Origin: Opitutia bacterium
GTDB lineage: Bacteria; Verrucomicrobiota; Verrucomicrobiia; Opitutales; Opitutaceae
Assembly: GCA_016187945.1 (NCBI GenBank)
Contig: JACPIT010000006.1
Coordinates: 1 to 64,000, forward strand
DNA length: 64,000 nucleotides
Direction of reading: 5' to 3'
Part shown: in pieces, positions 26,205 through 36,377 of the stretch
Layout: the number at the start of each line of letters is the position of its first letter
How positions within the stretch are numbered: the stretch's first letter is position 1
The notes under the pieces: model-generated
Database searches by the model: none
What the model was told of the DNA's origin: nothing
The model's input: only the letters and a program-made list of their open reading frames with translations
Translations under genes and position numbers: made by a program

Positions 26205-26641
26205 GCGCGCCTCTCGAACATTGGCCGCAAGACAGCGCCTTCCTCGGCCGCGGCTGGGCGTTCCCGCCGACCTTCGACGTCGACACGGGCCAGGCCCGGC
26301 TCGTGCAAGGCGAGGAGGACATCCGCCAGAGCATCCACCTCATTCTCGGCATGGCGCCCGGCGAGCGGCAGATGCTCCCCAAATTCGGTTGCGACCTCAC
26401 CCAGTTCGTCTTCGGCGCCGTCGACACCTCGGTCAAAACCATGATCGCCACCCTCGTGCAGCGCGCGCTCCTCGACTACGAGCCGCGCATCAACGTCACC
26501 GCGGTCGACGTCGCGCTCGAAAACGATTCCGCGCGCAGCGCGATTCTCGTCGGGATCGACTACGTCGTCCGCGCCACCAACCGCCGCTACAACCTCGTTT
26601 ACCCCTACTACGTCCACGAGGGTAGCGGCACCATCGCCTGA
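26201..26641 (+). CDS. gp25-like baseplate wedge protein (Afp9-like)
   Basis: A 146-aa protein of the GPW/gp25 family, the baseplate component that nucleates sheath polymerisation. The family core is present: GWAFPPTFDVDTGQARLVQG, then EEDIRQSIHLILGMAPGERQ and MLPKFGCDLTQFVFG, with the EPR-like motif YEPRINV near residue 91. Length is normal. It is translated from an ATG overlapping the PAAR stop. The next gene begins 24 bp downstream. Confidence 0.92.
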   Translation: MSAPLEHWPQDSAFLGRGWAFPPTFDVDTGQARLVQGEEDIRQSIHLILGMAPGERQMLPKFGCDLTQFVFGAVDTSVKTMIATLVQRALLDYEPRINVTAVDVALENDSARSAILVGIDYVVRATNRRYNLVYPYYVHEGSGTIA

Positions 26642-26665
26642 CGCCGCGCGGCCGCCGCTCGCCCG

Positions 26666-29600
26666 ATGGGCACGACGCAAAATTCCCGCTCCCTTCCCGC
26701 CCTGCGCTCCGGCTGGCTCGCGATCGACAGCCGCTCTCCGCGGCGCCTGCTCGCCGACTCGCTGCGCACCGCCGCGCTGTTCAACTACTTCGACTCGACC
26801 GGCCCCAGCACCGCCCGTTGGGACCGCGCCTACGCCTGCGTGCCGCTCGTCCGCTACGCCAGTCTCGCGGAAATCGACGTCGACGCTCTCGCGCGCACCT
26901 TCCGCGCACTCCTCGCCCGGCTGCAGAACAGCCGCAAAGCCTTTCAATTCAATCCGCGCGATCGCCTCCAACTCGCCGCCGTGCGCGCGATCGTCAGCCG
27001 GCTCCTCGAACTCTACCGCCGTCTCGATGGCGACGCGCGCGCGTTCGCGCGATTTCCCGACGAGGTCCAATTCTCGTCCAGCCTCGACCACGCGATCACG
27101 CAAGTGTTCGCCGCGAACTACCAAACCGTCTTCCCGTGGCGTCGCTGGCTCGAATCCGAGTCCGAGCGCCGCCGTCCGCCGCTGCCCGCGGACCTCTGGG
27201 GCACGCCGCGCGACGAGCCGCCGGGACTCGATCCGCGTCCGCTCTACCGCGCCATCTGGCCGACGATCGACGCGTTGAAGCAACTCGTCGCGCAAGCGCG
27301 GCAACATTTCGCACGTCTCGACGCCGCCCCACAGAACCTGCCGCCTCCGTTCGCGCTCTACCTCGCGTTCGCACGCCAATTCGCCGGCGCACAGGCCACG
27401 CTCAACACCCTGCCGACGGTCCACCGCGATTATTTTTTCTCCACCGTCCTCGAGATGCAGCGTCTCGGCGCGCAACCCGACCGCGCTTTCGTCGCGTTCA
27501 CCGCCGCGCCGCAATCGCGCACGCGCCTCCCGTCCGGCACTCAACTCACCGCCGGGAAAGACGCCGCCGGCGCGCCCATCGTCTACGCGACCGCCTCAGC
27601 CACCGACGTCACGAACGCCACCCTCGCGCAGATCGCCACGATCTGGATTCGCGCGCCCGCGACCGCGCCCACCGCCTCGTCCGTCGTCGTCCCGTCCGCA
27701 CCCGCCCCCGACGGATCGCCGGTCGCCGACCCGCGCGGATTCTACGTCGCCCCGCGAGCGAACTCGACCGACGGACTCGGCGCGCCGCTCGCCCCCGGCG
27801 CGACGTGGGCGCCGTTCGGCGAGGAGCAATTTTCCAACCGGCCGCGCACGATGGCCGACGCCACCCTGGGCTTCGCCGTCAGCTCGCCCACGCTCCACCT
27901 CGAGGAAGGGAGCCGCGTCGTCACGCTGACGGTTCATTTCGCCGCGACCGCCGCGGCGACGATTCCGCTGCCGCCCGACGCGTTCGCGCTCGACTACACG
28001 AGCACCACCGGCTGGGCGTCGGTCAACGCTGTCGCGTCTTCGTTCGCCGTCACGCTCACGCCGCAGCAACTCGTCATCGGCTTCACGCTTCCGGCCGCCG
28101 CGCCGCCATGCGTGAACTACAGCCCCAAACTCCACGGCCCCGCCTTCGCCTCCGACACACCGGCGCCGATTCTGCGTGCGCTCTACAACGCCTCGCCCGT
28201 CGCGCCACCCGCGCCGTTTCTCTCCGGCACCGTCACCACGATCGACGTGACCGTCAACGTCACCGGCGTGCGCAATCTGACGCTCCAAGGTCCGACCGGA
28301 AAACTCACGCCCGGCAAACCGCTGCCGCTCTTCGGCTCGCCGGCGCAACTCGGCGCGACACTCCTGATCGGCTGCGTCGAGGTCTTCCGCAAGCGGCTCA
28401 CGTCGCTCCGTTTCAACGTCACCTGGCTCGGCCTGCCGACCGACGCGCAGACTTTTCCTTTCGGTCTCTCGAGCTACTACGCGTCCTACATCGCCGCCCT
28501 CGACGCGCCTCCGCTGATGTTCTGCAACGCGAGCTACGGCGCGGCGTTCGCTGCGCTGACGGGCGGCGCCGTCGTGCCTCTTGCCGCAGACCTCGCATCG
28601 CTCTTCGCGTGGGACGGCCAGATCCCGCCGCCGCACTCCATTTTTCCGCCCATTCCGTTCGGCGCGCTGCACGACTCCATCTCCTGGAACATCGACGCGA
28701 GCGCGCTACCGAGCCTCCCGCCCCTGCCGGGACTCGCCGGCCCGCTCGCCTACACGCCCGCATCCGGCGACGGCTTCTTTTCCGTCTCGCTCTCGGCACC
28801 GCCGTATCTCTTCGGCCAATCCGTCTACGCGTCCGTGCTTTCGCACATCACGATGCAAAACGGACTCGCGCTGATCAAAGCCAGTCGCCCGCCGCTCAAA
28901 TCCGGAGCAGCCGGCGCGTCCTCCGCGACCGCTCCCGTGCCGCCCGCCAGTCCGAGCCTGCGCGCCGCGCACAAAACCCTCCGCGCGCCCGCCGCGCTCG
29001 GCGTCTTCGCGCGCATCGCCCGCGTGTTCGCGCCCAAACTCGCCGCGGTCTTCACGTTCGTCCCGGAGCTTTTCGCCGCGTTGAAAAATCCGAGCGCGAT
29101 TCCCGCCGCCATCGCCCACGCCGTCGAAGCCGCGCACGGCGTCGGTGGCGCAGAACTTCCCACCGCCCTCGCCTCGCTCGCAGGCCAGCGCTTCACCGAC
29201 CCCGCCTCGCTCGTCCGCACCGTCGCCCAAGCCGCCGGTCTCGATCCGAGCGATCCCGCCCACGCAAAAATCGCCACGCAACTCACTCAAGCGCTCGCCG
29301 CGCTCGTGCCGTCCGCGGGCAACGCCCCCGCGAATCCGGACGCCTCCGCCGCCGCGCCCAACTCCGCCGCGCCCGCCAGCGGCGGCGCTTCCTCCGGCGC
29401 GGCGGACGACGACTTGCCGTTTCCGCAGGATCTCATTCCGTTGCCTCCGCCGCCGCTCGTGCCCACCGCCGCAAGCTTCACGCTCGACTACGACGCGACG
29501 ACCACGATCACGCTGCCGCCCGCCGGCAGTCCGCCGCCGGCCAGCCCAGCCTGGGACCGCCTCTGGCAAATTTCTCCGTTCTCCACCTGCCCCATCGACT

Positions 29601-30835
29601 CGAGCGCGCCGCTGCTGCCCGCGTTCGCGGCGGGCGGCTATCTCTACCTCGGCTTCGCCGCGCTGTCGCCGCCCGAAACGCTTTCGCTCCTCGTCGTCGT
29701 CGAAAATCTTTCCGCGCGCGCGCTCGAGGCGCTCGGCGACACCACTCCGGCGCAGCTCCGCTGGTCCTGCCTGATCGGCGACCGGTGGAGCGAAGAACAA
29801 TCCGCCGCGCCCGACGCTTCCGCCGATTTCGACGCGAACGCCGTGCACGACGGCACTCTCGGTTTCCGCCGCACCGGCATCGTGCGCTTCGCTCTGCCGA
29901 GCGACGTCGACACCGCTCACCGCGTGATGCCCGCGGGACTCGTCTGGGTGCGCATCCATGCGCCCGACCCGTCGACGCGCCTGCGCGTCGCTCAGATTTT
30001 TCCCCACGCCGCCGAGGTCGCGTGGGTGCCGCCCGCCGGCGCGTCGAACGAAGCCCTCGCCGCACACTTCACGTCGCCGCTTCCCGCCGGCGCGTTGAAC
30101 GCGCTCGTGCGCGACAACCCGATCGTCACGCAAATCGCGCAGCCGCTGCCGTCCTCGGGCGGCGCGCCCCCGGAGGACAGCGAACAGTTCTCGACGCGCG
30201 TCAGCGAGCGCCTCCGCCACAAAGGCCGCGCCGTCGCCGCGCCCGACTACGAGCGGCTCCTCCTCGCCGCGCGGCCCGACATCTTCTTCGTCACCGCGCT
30301 GCCTCCGCGCGACACTGCGAGCGCCGGCACGACGACGCTGCTCGTGCTGCCCAAGATCGCCACGCCGCCCGTCGATCCGCCGCCGGTTTTTTTGCCCGGC
30401 GACCTCACGGCGATGGCCGACGCGCTGCGCGCCACCGCTCCGATCTCGGCCAACGTCGTCGTGGTGAATCCGCACTACGAATGGCTCACGGTCACCGCCC
30501 AAGTCGTGTTCCGCTCCGACCAGAGTTTCCAGTTCTACGCCGCCCGCCTCAGCGCCGATTTGAACGCCTTCATTTCGCCGTGGCTCTACGCGCAGGCGAC
30601 GGTGACGCAGGTCGAGCGTTCCTTTCGACTGTCCGCGCTGCTGAACTTCGTGCGCCGCCTCGACTACGTGCGGTTGCTCGCTTCCTGCCAGGTCGCCGTG
30701 TGCGCGCCCGCCGCGTCGCTCGTCCCGCTGTTCACCGCCGATCCCGGCGATGGCGACCCGCTAATCCAGCCGACACGCTCCGACGCACTGCTGATCGGCG
30801 TCGCGCAACACGATCTCGCTCCGCCGAAATCATGA
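26666..30835 (+). CDS. Baseplate J-like protein (Afp11-like), with a long Ala/Pro-rich insertion
   Basis: A 1389-aa protein that should form the inner part of the baseplate wedge. The N-terminal half contains TLPTVHRDYFFSTVLEMQRL (about 250-270) and a region typical of Afp11 proteins (FVAFTAAPQSRTRLPSGTQL). The C-terminal part has the gpJ-like segment EDSEQFSTRVSERLRHKGRA, then VAAPDYERLLLAARPDIFFV and ITANVVV-like strands ending near VERSFRLSALLNFVRRLDYV. Between about residues 743 and 935 lies an Ala/Pro/Ser-rich insertion with an amphipathic helical core, unlike the flanking beta-rich sequence. It is longer than Afp11 of Serratia as I remember it. The stop overlaps the next start by ATGA. 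Confidence 0.88.
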   Translation: MGTTQNSRSLPALRSGWLAIDSRSPRRLLADSLRTAALFNYFDSTGPSTARWDRAYACVPLVRYASLAEIDVDALARTFRALLARLQNSRKAFQFNPRDRLQLAAVRAIVSRLLELYRRLDGDARAFARFPDEVQFSSSLDHAITQVFAANYQTVFPWRRWLESESERRRPPLPADLWGTPRDEPPGLDPRPLYRAIWPTIDALKQLVAQARQHFARLDAAPQNLPPPFALYLAFARQFAGAQATLNTLPTVHRDYFFSTVLEMQRLGAQPDRAFVAFTAAPQSRTRLPSGTQLTAGKDAAGAPIVYATASATDVTNATLAQIATIWIRAPATAPTASSVVVPSAPAPDGSPVADPRGFYVAPRANSTDGLGAPLAPGATWAPFGEEQFSNRPRTMADATLGFAVSSPTLHLEEGSRVVTLTVHFAATAAATIPLPPDAFALDYTSTTGWASVNAVASSFAVTLTPQQLVIGFTLPAAAPPCVNYSPKLHGPAFASDTPAPILRALYNASPVAPPAPFLSGTVTTIDVTVNVTGVRNLTLQGPTGKLTPGKPLPLFGSPAQLGATLLIGCVEVFRKRLTSLRFNVTWLGLPTDAQTFPFGLSSYYASYIAALDAPPLMFCNASYGAAFAALTGGAVVPLAADLASLFAWDGQIPPPHSIFPPIPFGALHDSISWNIDASALPSLPPLPGLAGPLAYTPASGDGFFSVSLSAPPYLFGQSVYASVLSHITMQNGLALIKASRPPLKSGAAGASSATAPVPPASPSLRAAHKTLRAPAALGVFARIARVFAPKLAAVFTFVPELFAALKNPSAIPAAIAHAVEAAHGVGGAELPTALASLAGQRFTDPASLVRTVAQAAGLDPSDPAHAKIATQLTQALAALVPSAGNAPANPDASAAAPNSAAPASGGASSGAADDDLPFPQDLIPLPPPPLVPTAASFTLDYDATTTITLPPAGSPPPASPAWDRLWQISPFSTCPIDSSAPLLPAFAAGGYLYLGFAALSPPETLSLLVVVENLSARALEALGDTTPAQLRWSCLIGDRWSEEQSAAPDASADFDANAVHDGTLGFRRTGIVRFALPSDVDTAHRVMPAGLVWVRIHAPDPSTRLRVAQIFPHAAEVAWVPPAGASNEALAAHFTSPLPAGALNALVRDNPIVTQIAQPLPSSGGAPPEDSEQFSTRVSERLRHKGRAVAAPDYERLLLAARPDIFFVTALPPRDTASAGTTTLLVLPKIATPPVDPPPVFLPGDLTAMADALRATAPISANVVVVNPHYEWLTVTAQVVFRSDQSFQFYAARLSADLNAFISPWLYAQATVTQVERSFRLSALLNFVRRLDYVRLLASCQVAVCAPAASLVPLFTADPGDGDPLIQPTRSDALLIGVAQHDLAPPKS

Positions 30836-33138
30836 ACGCCGCCTCGTCCGAAACACCTGTCGCCGCCGCGCGCCCGCTGATCGATTATCCTCCACTCGGC
30901 CCCGCCGAGGATTTTGCCGGCATGATGCGGCAGTCGGCCGATTCGCTGCCGCAATGGTGCCGCGACATCTGGACGGATTTCAACGTCCACGATCCGGGGA
31001 TCATGATCCTCGAGCAGCTCCTCTACGCCCTCACCGAGCTGCCCTATCGCGCCACGCTCCCGCTCCCACGCCTGCTCGCGGCGGCCGATGGACGCATTCC
31101 GTGGGACGCGAACTCGCTCTACGCGCCCACCGAAATCCTGCCGATGCGGCCGCTCACCGCCGGCGACTACGCGCGGCTGCTCTACGATCAGATCCCGCAT
31201 CTCGTCGCCGCCGAAATCGGCCCTCTGATCGACCGCTCGCGGCCGCCGCAGCCCGGGCAACTTCAGGCCACGCTCTACTTCGATCCAAGTGCCGCCATCG
31301 ATCGCGAGCATCTGCGCGGCCTCGCCGGGCAACTCCTCGCGGCCAACAGCAATCTCGGCGAGCGTTTCGATGCGGTCTCGCTCGGCGACTTCAGCGAGTT
31401 CGAGCTCGACGTCGCCGTCGAACTCGCGCCGGACGCACAGCCCGCGATCGTCATCGCGCAGATTCATGCCGCCATCCAACAAGCGCTCTTGCCCGGGCCG
31501 CGCTTCTGCACGCTCGCGCAAACGCTCGCCGCCGGCGTTCCCATCGAAATCGCTCTCGAAGGCCCGCTCCTCCAACGCGGCGCGCTCACCGACTTGCCGG
31601 CGCCGTGCTCGTGGCTCGAAGCGCAGGAGCGCGCCAGCGCCGCCGTGCTCGCCGTGTCCGGCGTCACCCGCGTGCTCACGCTGTCCTTCACGCCACTCGG
31701 GCCGACCGACGTTCCGGCCTATTTCTGTCCCATCCCGGCGATCTTGCCGCCATCGCCCGCCCCCCTCGGGAGCACGGAGGAAAGCGCGACCGTCGCGCCG
31801 CTCAGCTTCCGTTTCGCGCGCGCCGCATCCCCCGCCGAGCCGACCTTGACCGAAACGAGTGGGCCGCCCGCCGCTTCCACGATGTCCGCGCCGACGCAGC
31901 TCACGTCCGCGATCGCGCGGCGCGCCAGCAGTCTGATCCACGCCGGCAGCGAGAATCCCTCCGTGCAATTCACGCGCCTGCTCCCGAAGAGCGAATGGCC
32001 GCGCCCGCCCGCTCCGCTCCCCGCCGACACGCCCGTCGGCGACTACTTCTCGATCCAGCATCAGTTCCCGCGCCAGTTCCGCCTCGAAGCTCATGCGCTG
32101 CCGTCGGACGCCTCCGATGCCGACGTCGTCGCCGTGCGCCAGCTCAAGGGCTACCTGCTGCCGTTCGAGCAACTCATGGCGAACTACTTCGCCCAACTCG
32201 CGCACACCGCCGATTTTTTCTCGAACCGCCCGCAGCAGAGCACCGCGTTCACCCAGCCGCTCTCCGACGTGCCCGAAACGCTCCCGCTCTTCGCCGGCGC
32301 CGTCGAGTCCGGCGCGGAGACGCCGGAGCAATTCTGGGCCGACATCGCCAACCCCTACGTCGCCGGCCTCGCCGCGATCGCGGAGGATCGCGCGGAATTC
32401 GCCCACCGCCGCCAGCGCGTGCTCGACCACCTGCTCGCGCGCTTCAACGAGTCGTTCCCCACGAGCGACCCCACCACGTTCGAGACGATCGCCAACAAGG
32501 AACAGCTCCTGCAATCCTACCGCGAGCTCGGCAGCACGCGCGCGCTCTCGGCCGGCGCCCTCGCCAATCTCCGCACCGCGCCGCAAGCGCACCGCCCGAT
32601 GTCGGGCCTCGAGCGCAAAGTCCGGCTCCTCCTCCGCCGCGATCTTCAGCCGCCGCCGCCGGATCTCGCCGCGCTCGATTCGCCGGCGCAACGCGAGCGC
32701 CCGAGCGATTTCTATTTCGTCTTCGAGCCGATCCGCTTCTTCCCGCCGCAATGGTCGGAGACCATCGTCGGCCGGACCGACGACTACACCGGCGCCGATT
32801 TCGGTCCGTGGCTTTTTCACGTGCTGATCAACTGGACGTTTCGCCCGCTCACGCCGTCGTTCCAGCTCTACGCGCAAAACCTCATTCTCGCCAACGCGCC
32901 CGCGCATCTCTGGCACCGCTTCATCTGGATCGACCCGCTCACCCCGCCGCCCAATCAACAGATGACAACCGAGGTTTTCCTGCCGCACGCGCAGGCGTGG
33001 TTCGAGGCCGGATCGCCACCGCTCGATGCAAATCGCGGCCCGCTCTCCACGACGACGCATCTCGACATCGTCGCCCGCGCCGCCACGCCCGCCGCGCGCC
33101 TCTTCGCCTGGCTTCGCGCCGCCGCGCTTTTGTCATGA
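30832..33138 (+). CDS. Second baseplate J-type wedge protein (Afp12-like)
   Basis: A 768-aa baseplate protein recognised by the N-terminal signature DIWTDFNVHDPGIMILEQLL then YALTELPYRA at about residues 45-75, which is conserved in eCIS Afp12/T4 gp6-related proteins. Another conserved block is RQLKGYLLPFEQLMANYFAQ at about residue 437. Afp12 forms the outer wedge that ties neighbouring wedges together. The start is the ATG at 30,832, overlapping the previous stop. The open frame upstream of it is an out-of-frame shadow of Afp11. The stop overlaps the tape measure start by ATGA. Confidence 0.88.
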   Translation: MNAASSETPVAAARPLIDYPPLGPAEDFAGMMRQSADSLPQWCRDIWTDFNVHDPGIMILEQLLYALTELPYRATLPLPRLLAAADGRIPWDANSLYAPTEILPMRPLTAGDYARLLYDQIPHLVAAEIGPLIDRSRPPQPGQLQATLYFDPSAAIDREHLRGLAGQLLAANSNLGERFDAVSLGDFSEFELDVAVELAPDAQPAIVIAQIHAAIQQALLPGPRFCTLAQTLAAGVPIEIALEGPLLQRGALTDLPAPCSWLEAQERASAAVLAVSGVTRVLTLSFTPLGPTDVPAYFCPIPAILPPSPAPLGSTEESATVAPLSFRFARAASPAEPTLTETSGPPAASTMSAPTQLTSAIARRASSLIHAGSENPSVQFTRLLPKSEWPRPPAPLPADTPVGDYFSIQHQFPRQFRLEAHALPSDASDADVVAVRQLKGYLLPFEQLMANYFAQLAHTADFFSNRPQQSTAFTQPLSDVPETLPLFAGAVESGAETPEQFWADIANPYVAGLAAIAEDRAEFAHRRQRVLDHLLARFNESFPTSDPTTFETIANKEQLLQSYRELGSTRALSAGALANLRTAPQAHRPMSGLERKVRLLLRRDLQPPPPDLAALDSPAQRERPSDFYFVFEPIRFFPPQWSETIVGRTDDYTGADFGPWLFHVLINWTFRPLTPSFQLYAQNLILANAPAHLWHRFIWIDPLTPPPNQQMTTEVFLPHAQAWFEAGSPPLDANRGPLSTTTHLDIVARAATPAARLFAWLRAAALLS

Positions 33139-36100
33139 ACGACGCGCCCCGTCACATGGTCCGAACCCAGGCGCTCCACCTCGCCGTCGCGCCCGGCGCC
33201 GACGCTCAAGAGCTCCTCGCCACCGCCGGCACGCTCGCCCGCCAGCGACTGCTTGCGGACACCGACGCCGTGTTCACCGCGTTGTGTCCGTCGCGCCACG
33301 TCCGACTCGCCCGCATCGAACTGCACCTCGGCACGATTCCCGCCGAGCGCTTCGCGCACGACTTCCCCGAGCGCTACCGCTCGGCACTGAGCGCGGAGTT
33401 GCGTCGCTTGCTCCGAGAAGAGAATCCCTCCCGTGCACCAGCCGCCGAGGTGTCCGAGGCGGGCAACGCGCTCGATCTGCTGTTCCATCTTCTCGAACAT
33501 GGTCACCTGCCGTGGTGGGCCGATCAGCCCGGCGGATTCGATCCCGCCCGCGCGCTCGCGGCCGAACTGCGAAGCGAGCCGGGCGAGTTCGTCGCGCGGC
33601 TGCGGCGCATCGGCCACCGCCGCGCAGTGCGTTTCCGACTCGTGCACTGGCTCGCCGATCCCGAGATCGCCACGTTGATCCGCGCGCTGCGTCCGTCCGA
33701 AGCGGACTTCATTCTCGCCTACGCCGCCGACCTCGACGAACGCCAGCGCGAGCGCCCGTTCGTGCCGGCACCCGCCGCCGAGTTTCGCCACGCGAAATGG
33801 GAAATCATTCTCGGGCATCTCCTCGGCGACGCCGGCTCGCGCTTCAACGCCAAGGCGTTTCTCCGCCAAACGATCCTCGGCCTCGCCCAGCATTTCCACC
33901 TCGGCTACGCGGAGGTGCTCGAGGAACTCGCGCGCAGCGCGCGCCGCCTCGCCTGCGTCTGGCACGATGCCTCGCTGCCCAAGCTGCTGCTCGAAATCCA
34001 CGCCGAAGACGTGCTGCGTCTCGCCGGCGCCGCAGCCGGCGACTCCCTCGTCACGCAAACCTGGCTGAAGCGCTGGGCCGAAGCCATTCGCCACGGCACG
34101 TCGGCATCCGCGCTGGCGTCCGCGTCGACCTCCGCGCGGACAGCAGCGTCCGGGCCGGAGTCACCTCCGGCTTCAGCGCCGGAAAACTCGCTCGGCTTCT
34201 CCGCCGCGTTTTCGCGGGCCGAGCGGCTCGCGCTCGCCCAACGACTCGTCGCGCACCACGGCGCCACCGCGGTCCGAGCCGTCGTCGCGCGCCTTCCCAC
34301 TCGGATCCGCGTTCAGTTCGAGGAAGCGCTCCGCGCCATCGGCGCCGACGGGGCCATCTCCGAACTCACGACGCCACCACGCGACGGCGAAAACCGGGAA
34401 ACAAATCGCGAAACCCGCCACGCCGCCGACACGACGGCGACGGACGCGAACGTCACCGCCATCCTCGATCGCTGGTCCGACGCGCTCGCTCGCACCGATC
34501 TGCTCTCGCCACGCGAAAGCAACGCGCTCGCGTTTTGGAGTCGCATGCCCGCCACGCGCGCCGCCGAGCTGTTTCAGAAACTTGCGGGCCGACACGGTGC
34601 CGACGCCCTTCGCCGCGTCGTCGCGCGGCTCGAACCGGCCGCGCGCGAGGCGTTGCGCGCCGCGCTCAACGCCGCGCGCCCGGCACTGCCGGATCTCGCT
34701 CCGCTCCTCGACGAGTTCCTGAGCGCCAGGGCCGACGAAGAGATCACTCGTCCCGTCGACCCGGCGACGGCGCTCCTCACTTTCCTCGAAACCGGTCTGC
34801 TGCCGCGCGCGCCGGAGTTTGCGCGCTGGCGCGGCCGCGAGGAAGACTGGCTCTTGGTCGCTCTGGCACGGTGCACCTCCGAGTTCGCCGCGCACCTTCG
34901 CAACTTCGCGCGACGGCCACAGCTCGTCGCCGCACTGCCGCACCGCTTGTCCGACCGCGCGCTGGCGGCGCTTGTCGAGACGCTGGCTCCGGCTGGCTGC
35001 GACGCCGCCACCGTCGCACGCCGCGCAATTCAGGCGCTGCGTCGCGCGCCCCGCAGCCTCGACGCGGCGTCCGCCCGCGCGGCCGCCTGGCGCGCGACGC
35101 TCGGCGGCTTGGTCGCCGAGGAGCGGCCGGGCAACACGCTCGACCTTGCGACCCACGTTGCAACGAGCCTCGGCCTTTCGCACCCCGCCGCGCTCGCGCG
35201 CGCCGTGACCTCTCGCTCGTTCGCATCTCCGCTTCGCTTTCTCCGACTGCTCGAACTGCTCATCGCCGGCGCCGCGTGGCCGCAGCTCCGGGCGGCCCTC
35301 GGTGTCGATGCTTCGACCAACGAAATCTCGCGACTCGCGTTGTGGCGTTCCGTCATGGGCGCCCCTGCTCGCGCGTCGACGCCGTGGCGGGAACTCGCGC
35401 GCACCGCACGCTGGTCCGCCGCGAGCCTGCGCGAAGCGGTGAGCAGCGGCGCCGCCGCGGAGATTTTTTTCGCCGGCGACGAGACGCAAGCCGCGGAGTG
35501 GCGCGACGCCGTCGAGTGGCTCGCCACGCATCCGAGCGCGGCCGGCCTGGTGCCTGGCGGGCAATCGGGCGTGCGCGAACTTCTCTGGAGTGCGCTCGCC
35601 GAATTGATTCGCGAAACCGGCGGCGCGCCGGTGGCCGATGCGATCGGTCTGCTCGTGCGGGCGCTGGCTCGCCTCGGCGCCCGGGGCGCCGCCGACGACT
35701 CCCCCGCCGCGCGCGAAGCCACGGCGGCACACGCTCTAGCCATCGCGCTCGAGCGCGACGACTCGCGCGCCGCGCGAACGCTCGCGCGCCGCTTGCCGGA
35801 GCGGACCGTCACCGCATTGCCGCCGATGCCTCCGCGTGCGCCGCGATTGCGGCACGAACCGGCACACGACGCGGAGCCGCTTTGGATTCAAAACGCCGGC
35901 CTCGTCGTGTTCGCTTGGTTTTTCCCGCGATTGTTCGAGCGCTGCGGCTGGCTCGACGGTGACGAGTTCCGGAGTTTCGAGGCGAACCAGCGCGCGGTGC
36001 ACCTGCTGCAACACCTCGTCACCGGCGGGGGCGTGGCCCGTCACGAATTCACGCTCGCGCTGAACAAAGTCCTTTGCGGCTTCGAGTCCGAAACGCCAGT

Positions 36101-36377
36101 CGTGGCCGATGTCGAGCTGCTGCCGGAGGAAATCGCCGCGGCGGACGGCTTGCTCGAGTATGTCGCGAGCAAGTGGCCGCGTGGCGCGGCGGTGTCGCCG
36201 GACGGCCTGCGCGCTTCCTACCTGCAACGCCCCGGGCGGCTCGAACGCCACGAGGAGCACTGGCAGTTGACCGTCGAGCGGCGCGGTTGGGACGTGCTGC
36301 TGTCGGAGTTGTCCTGGCCGTTCCCCGCCGCGACGCCGAAATGGATGCCGCTGCCGCTCCAGGTGGACTGGATATGA
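33135..36377 (+). CDS. eCIS tape measure protein (Afp14-like, CIS_TMP family)
   Basis: A 1080-aa protein that sets the tube length and fills the tube lumen together with cargo. The N-terminal block has VRLARIELHLGTIPAERFAH then DFPERYRSALSAELRRLL (about residues 55-95), and the C-terminal 160 residues give the family signature: NAGLVVFAWFFPRLFERCGW, RAVHLLQHLVTGG, LALNKVLCGF and DGLRASYLQRPGRL. Between these lies a long Ala/Arg/Leu-rich helical region. A low-complexity linker with clustered Ala, Ser and Thr occurs near residues 315-350. The gene is overlapped by ATGA at both ends. Confidence 0.9.
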   Translation: MNDAPRHMVRTQALHLAVAPGADAQELLATAGTLARQRLLADTDAVFTALCPSRHVRLARIELHLGTIPAERFAHDFPERYRSALSAELRRLLREENPSRAPAAEVSEAGNALDLLFHLLEHGHLPWWADQPGGFDPARALAAELRSEPGEFVARLRRIGHRRAVRFRLVHWLADPEIATLIRALRPSEADFILAYAADLDERQRERPFVPAPAAEFRHAKWEIILGHLLGDAGSRFNAKAFLRQTILGLAQHFHLGYAEVLEELARSARRLACVWHDASLPKLLLEIHAEDVLRLAGAAAGDSLVTQTWLKRWAEAIRHGTSASALASASTSARTAASGPESPPASAPENSLGFSAAFSRAERLALAQRLVAHHGATAVRAVVARLPTRIRVQFEEALRAIGADGAISELTTPPRDGENRETNRETRHAADTTATDANVTAILDRWSDALARTDLLSPRESNALAFWSRMPATRAAELFQKLAGRHGADALRRVVARLEPAAREALRAALNAARPALPDLAPLLDEFLSARADEEITRPVDPATALLTFLETGLLPRAPEFARWRGREEDWLLVALARCTSEFAAHLRNFARRPQLVAALPHRLSDRALAALVETLAPAGCDAATVARRAIQALRRAPRSLDAASARAAAWRATLGGLVAEERPGNTLDLATHVATSLGLSHPAALARAVTSRSFASPLRFLRLLELLIAGAAWPQLRAALGVDASTNEISRLALWRSVMGAPARASTPWRELARTARWSAASLREAVSSGAAAEIFFAGDETQAAEWRDAVEWLATHPSAAGLVPGGQSGVRELLWSALAELIRETGGAPVADAIGLLVRALARLGARGAADDSPAAREATAAHALAIALERDDSRAARTLARRLPERTVTALPPMPPRAPRLRHEPAHDAEPLWIQNAGLVVFAWFFPRLFERCGWLDGDEFRSFEANQRAVHLLQHLVTGGGVARHEFTLALNKVLCGFESETPVVADVELLPEEIAAADGLLEYVASKWPRGAAVSPDGLRASYLQRPGRLERHEEHWQLTVERRGWDVLLSELSWPFPAATPKWMPLPLQVDWI

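Noticed and set aside
27130-27160. CTCGAATCC sequence that looks like a tRNA T-loop
   Set aside because: It lies inside the Afp11-like coding sequence and no acceptor or anticodon arms can be formed around it. No tRNA was found in the window.
26818-30831. Plus-strand frame running in front of the Afp12-like gene and overlapping Afp11
   Set aside because: It is a third-position shadow of the baseplate gene, Arg-rich and without motifs. The real gene begins at the ATG at 30,832.
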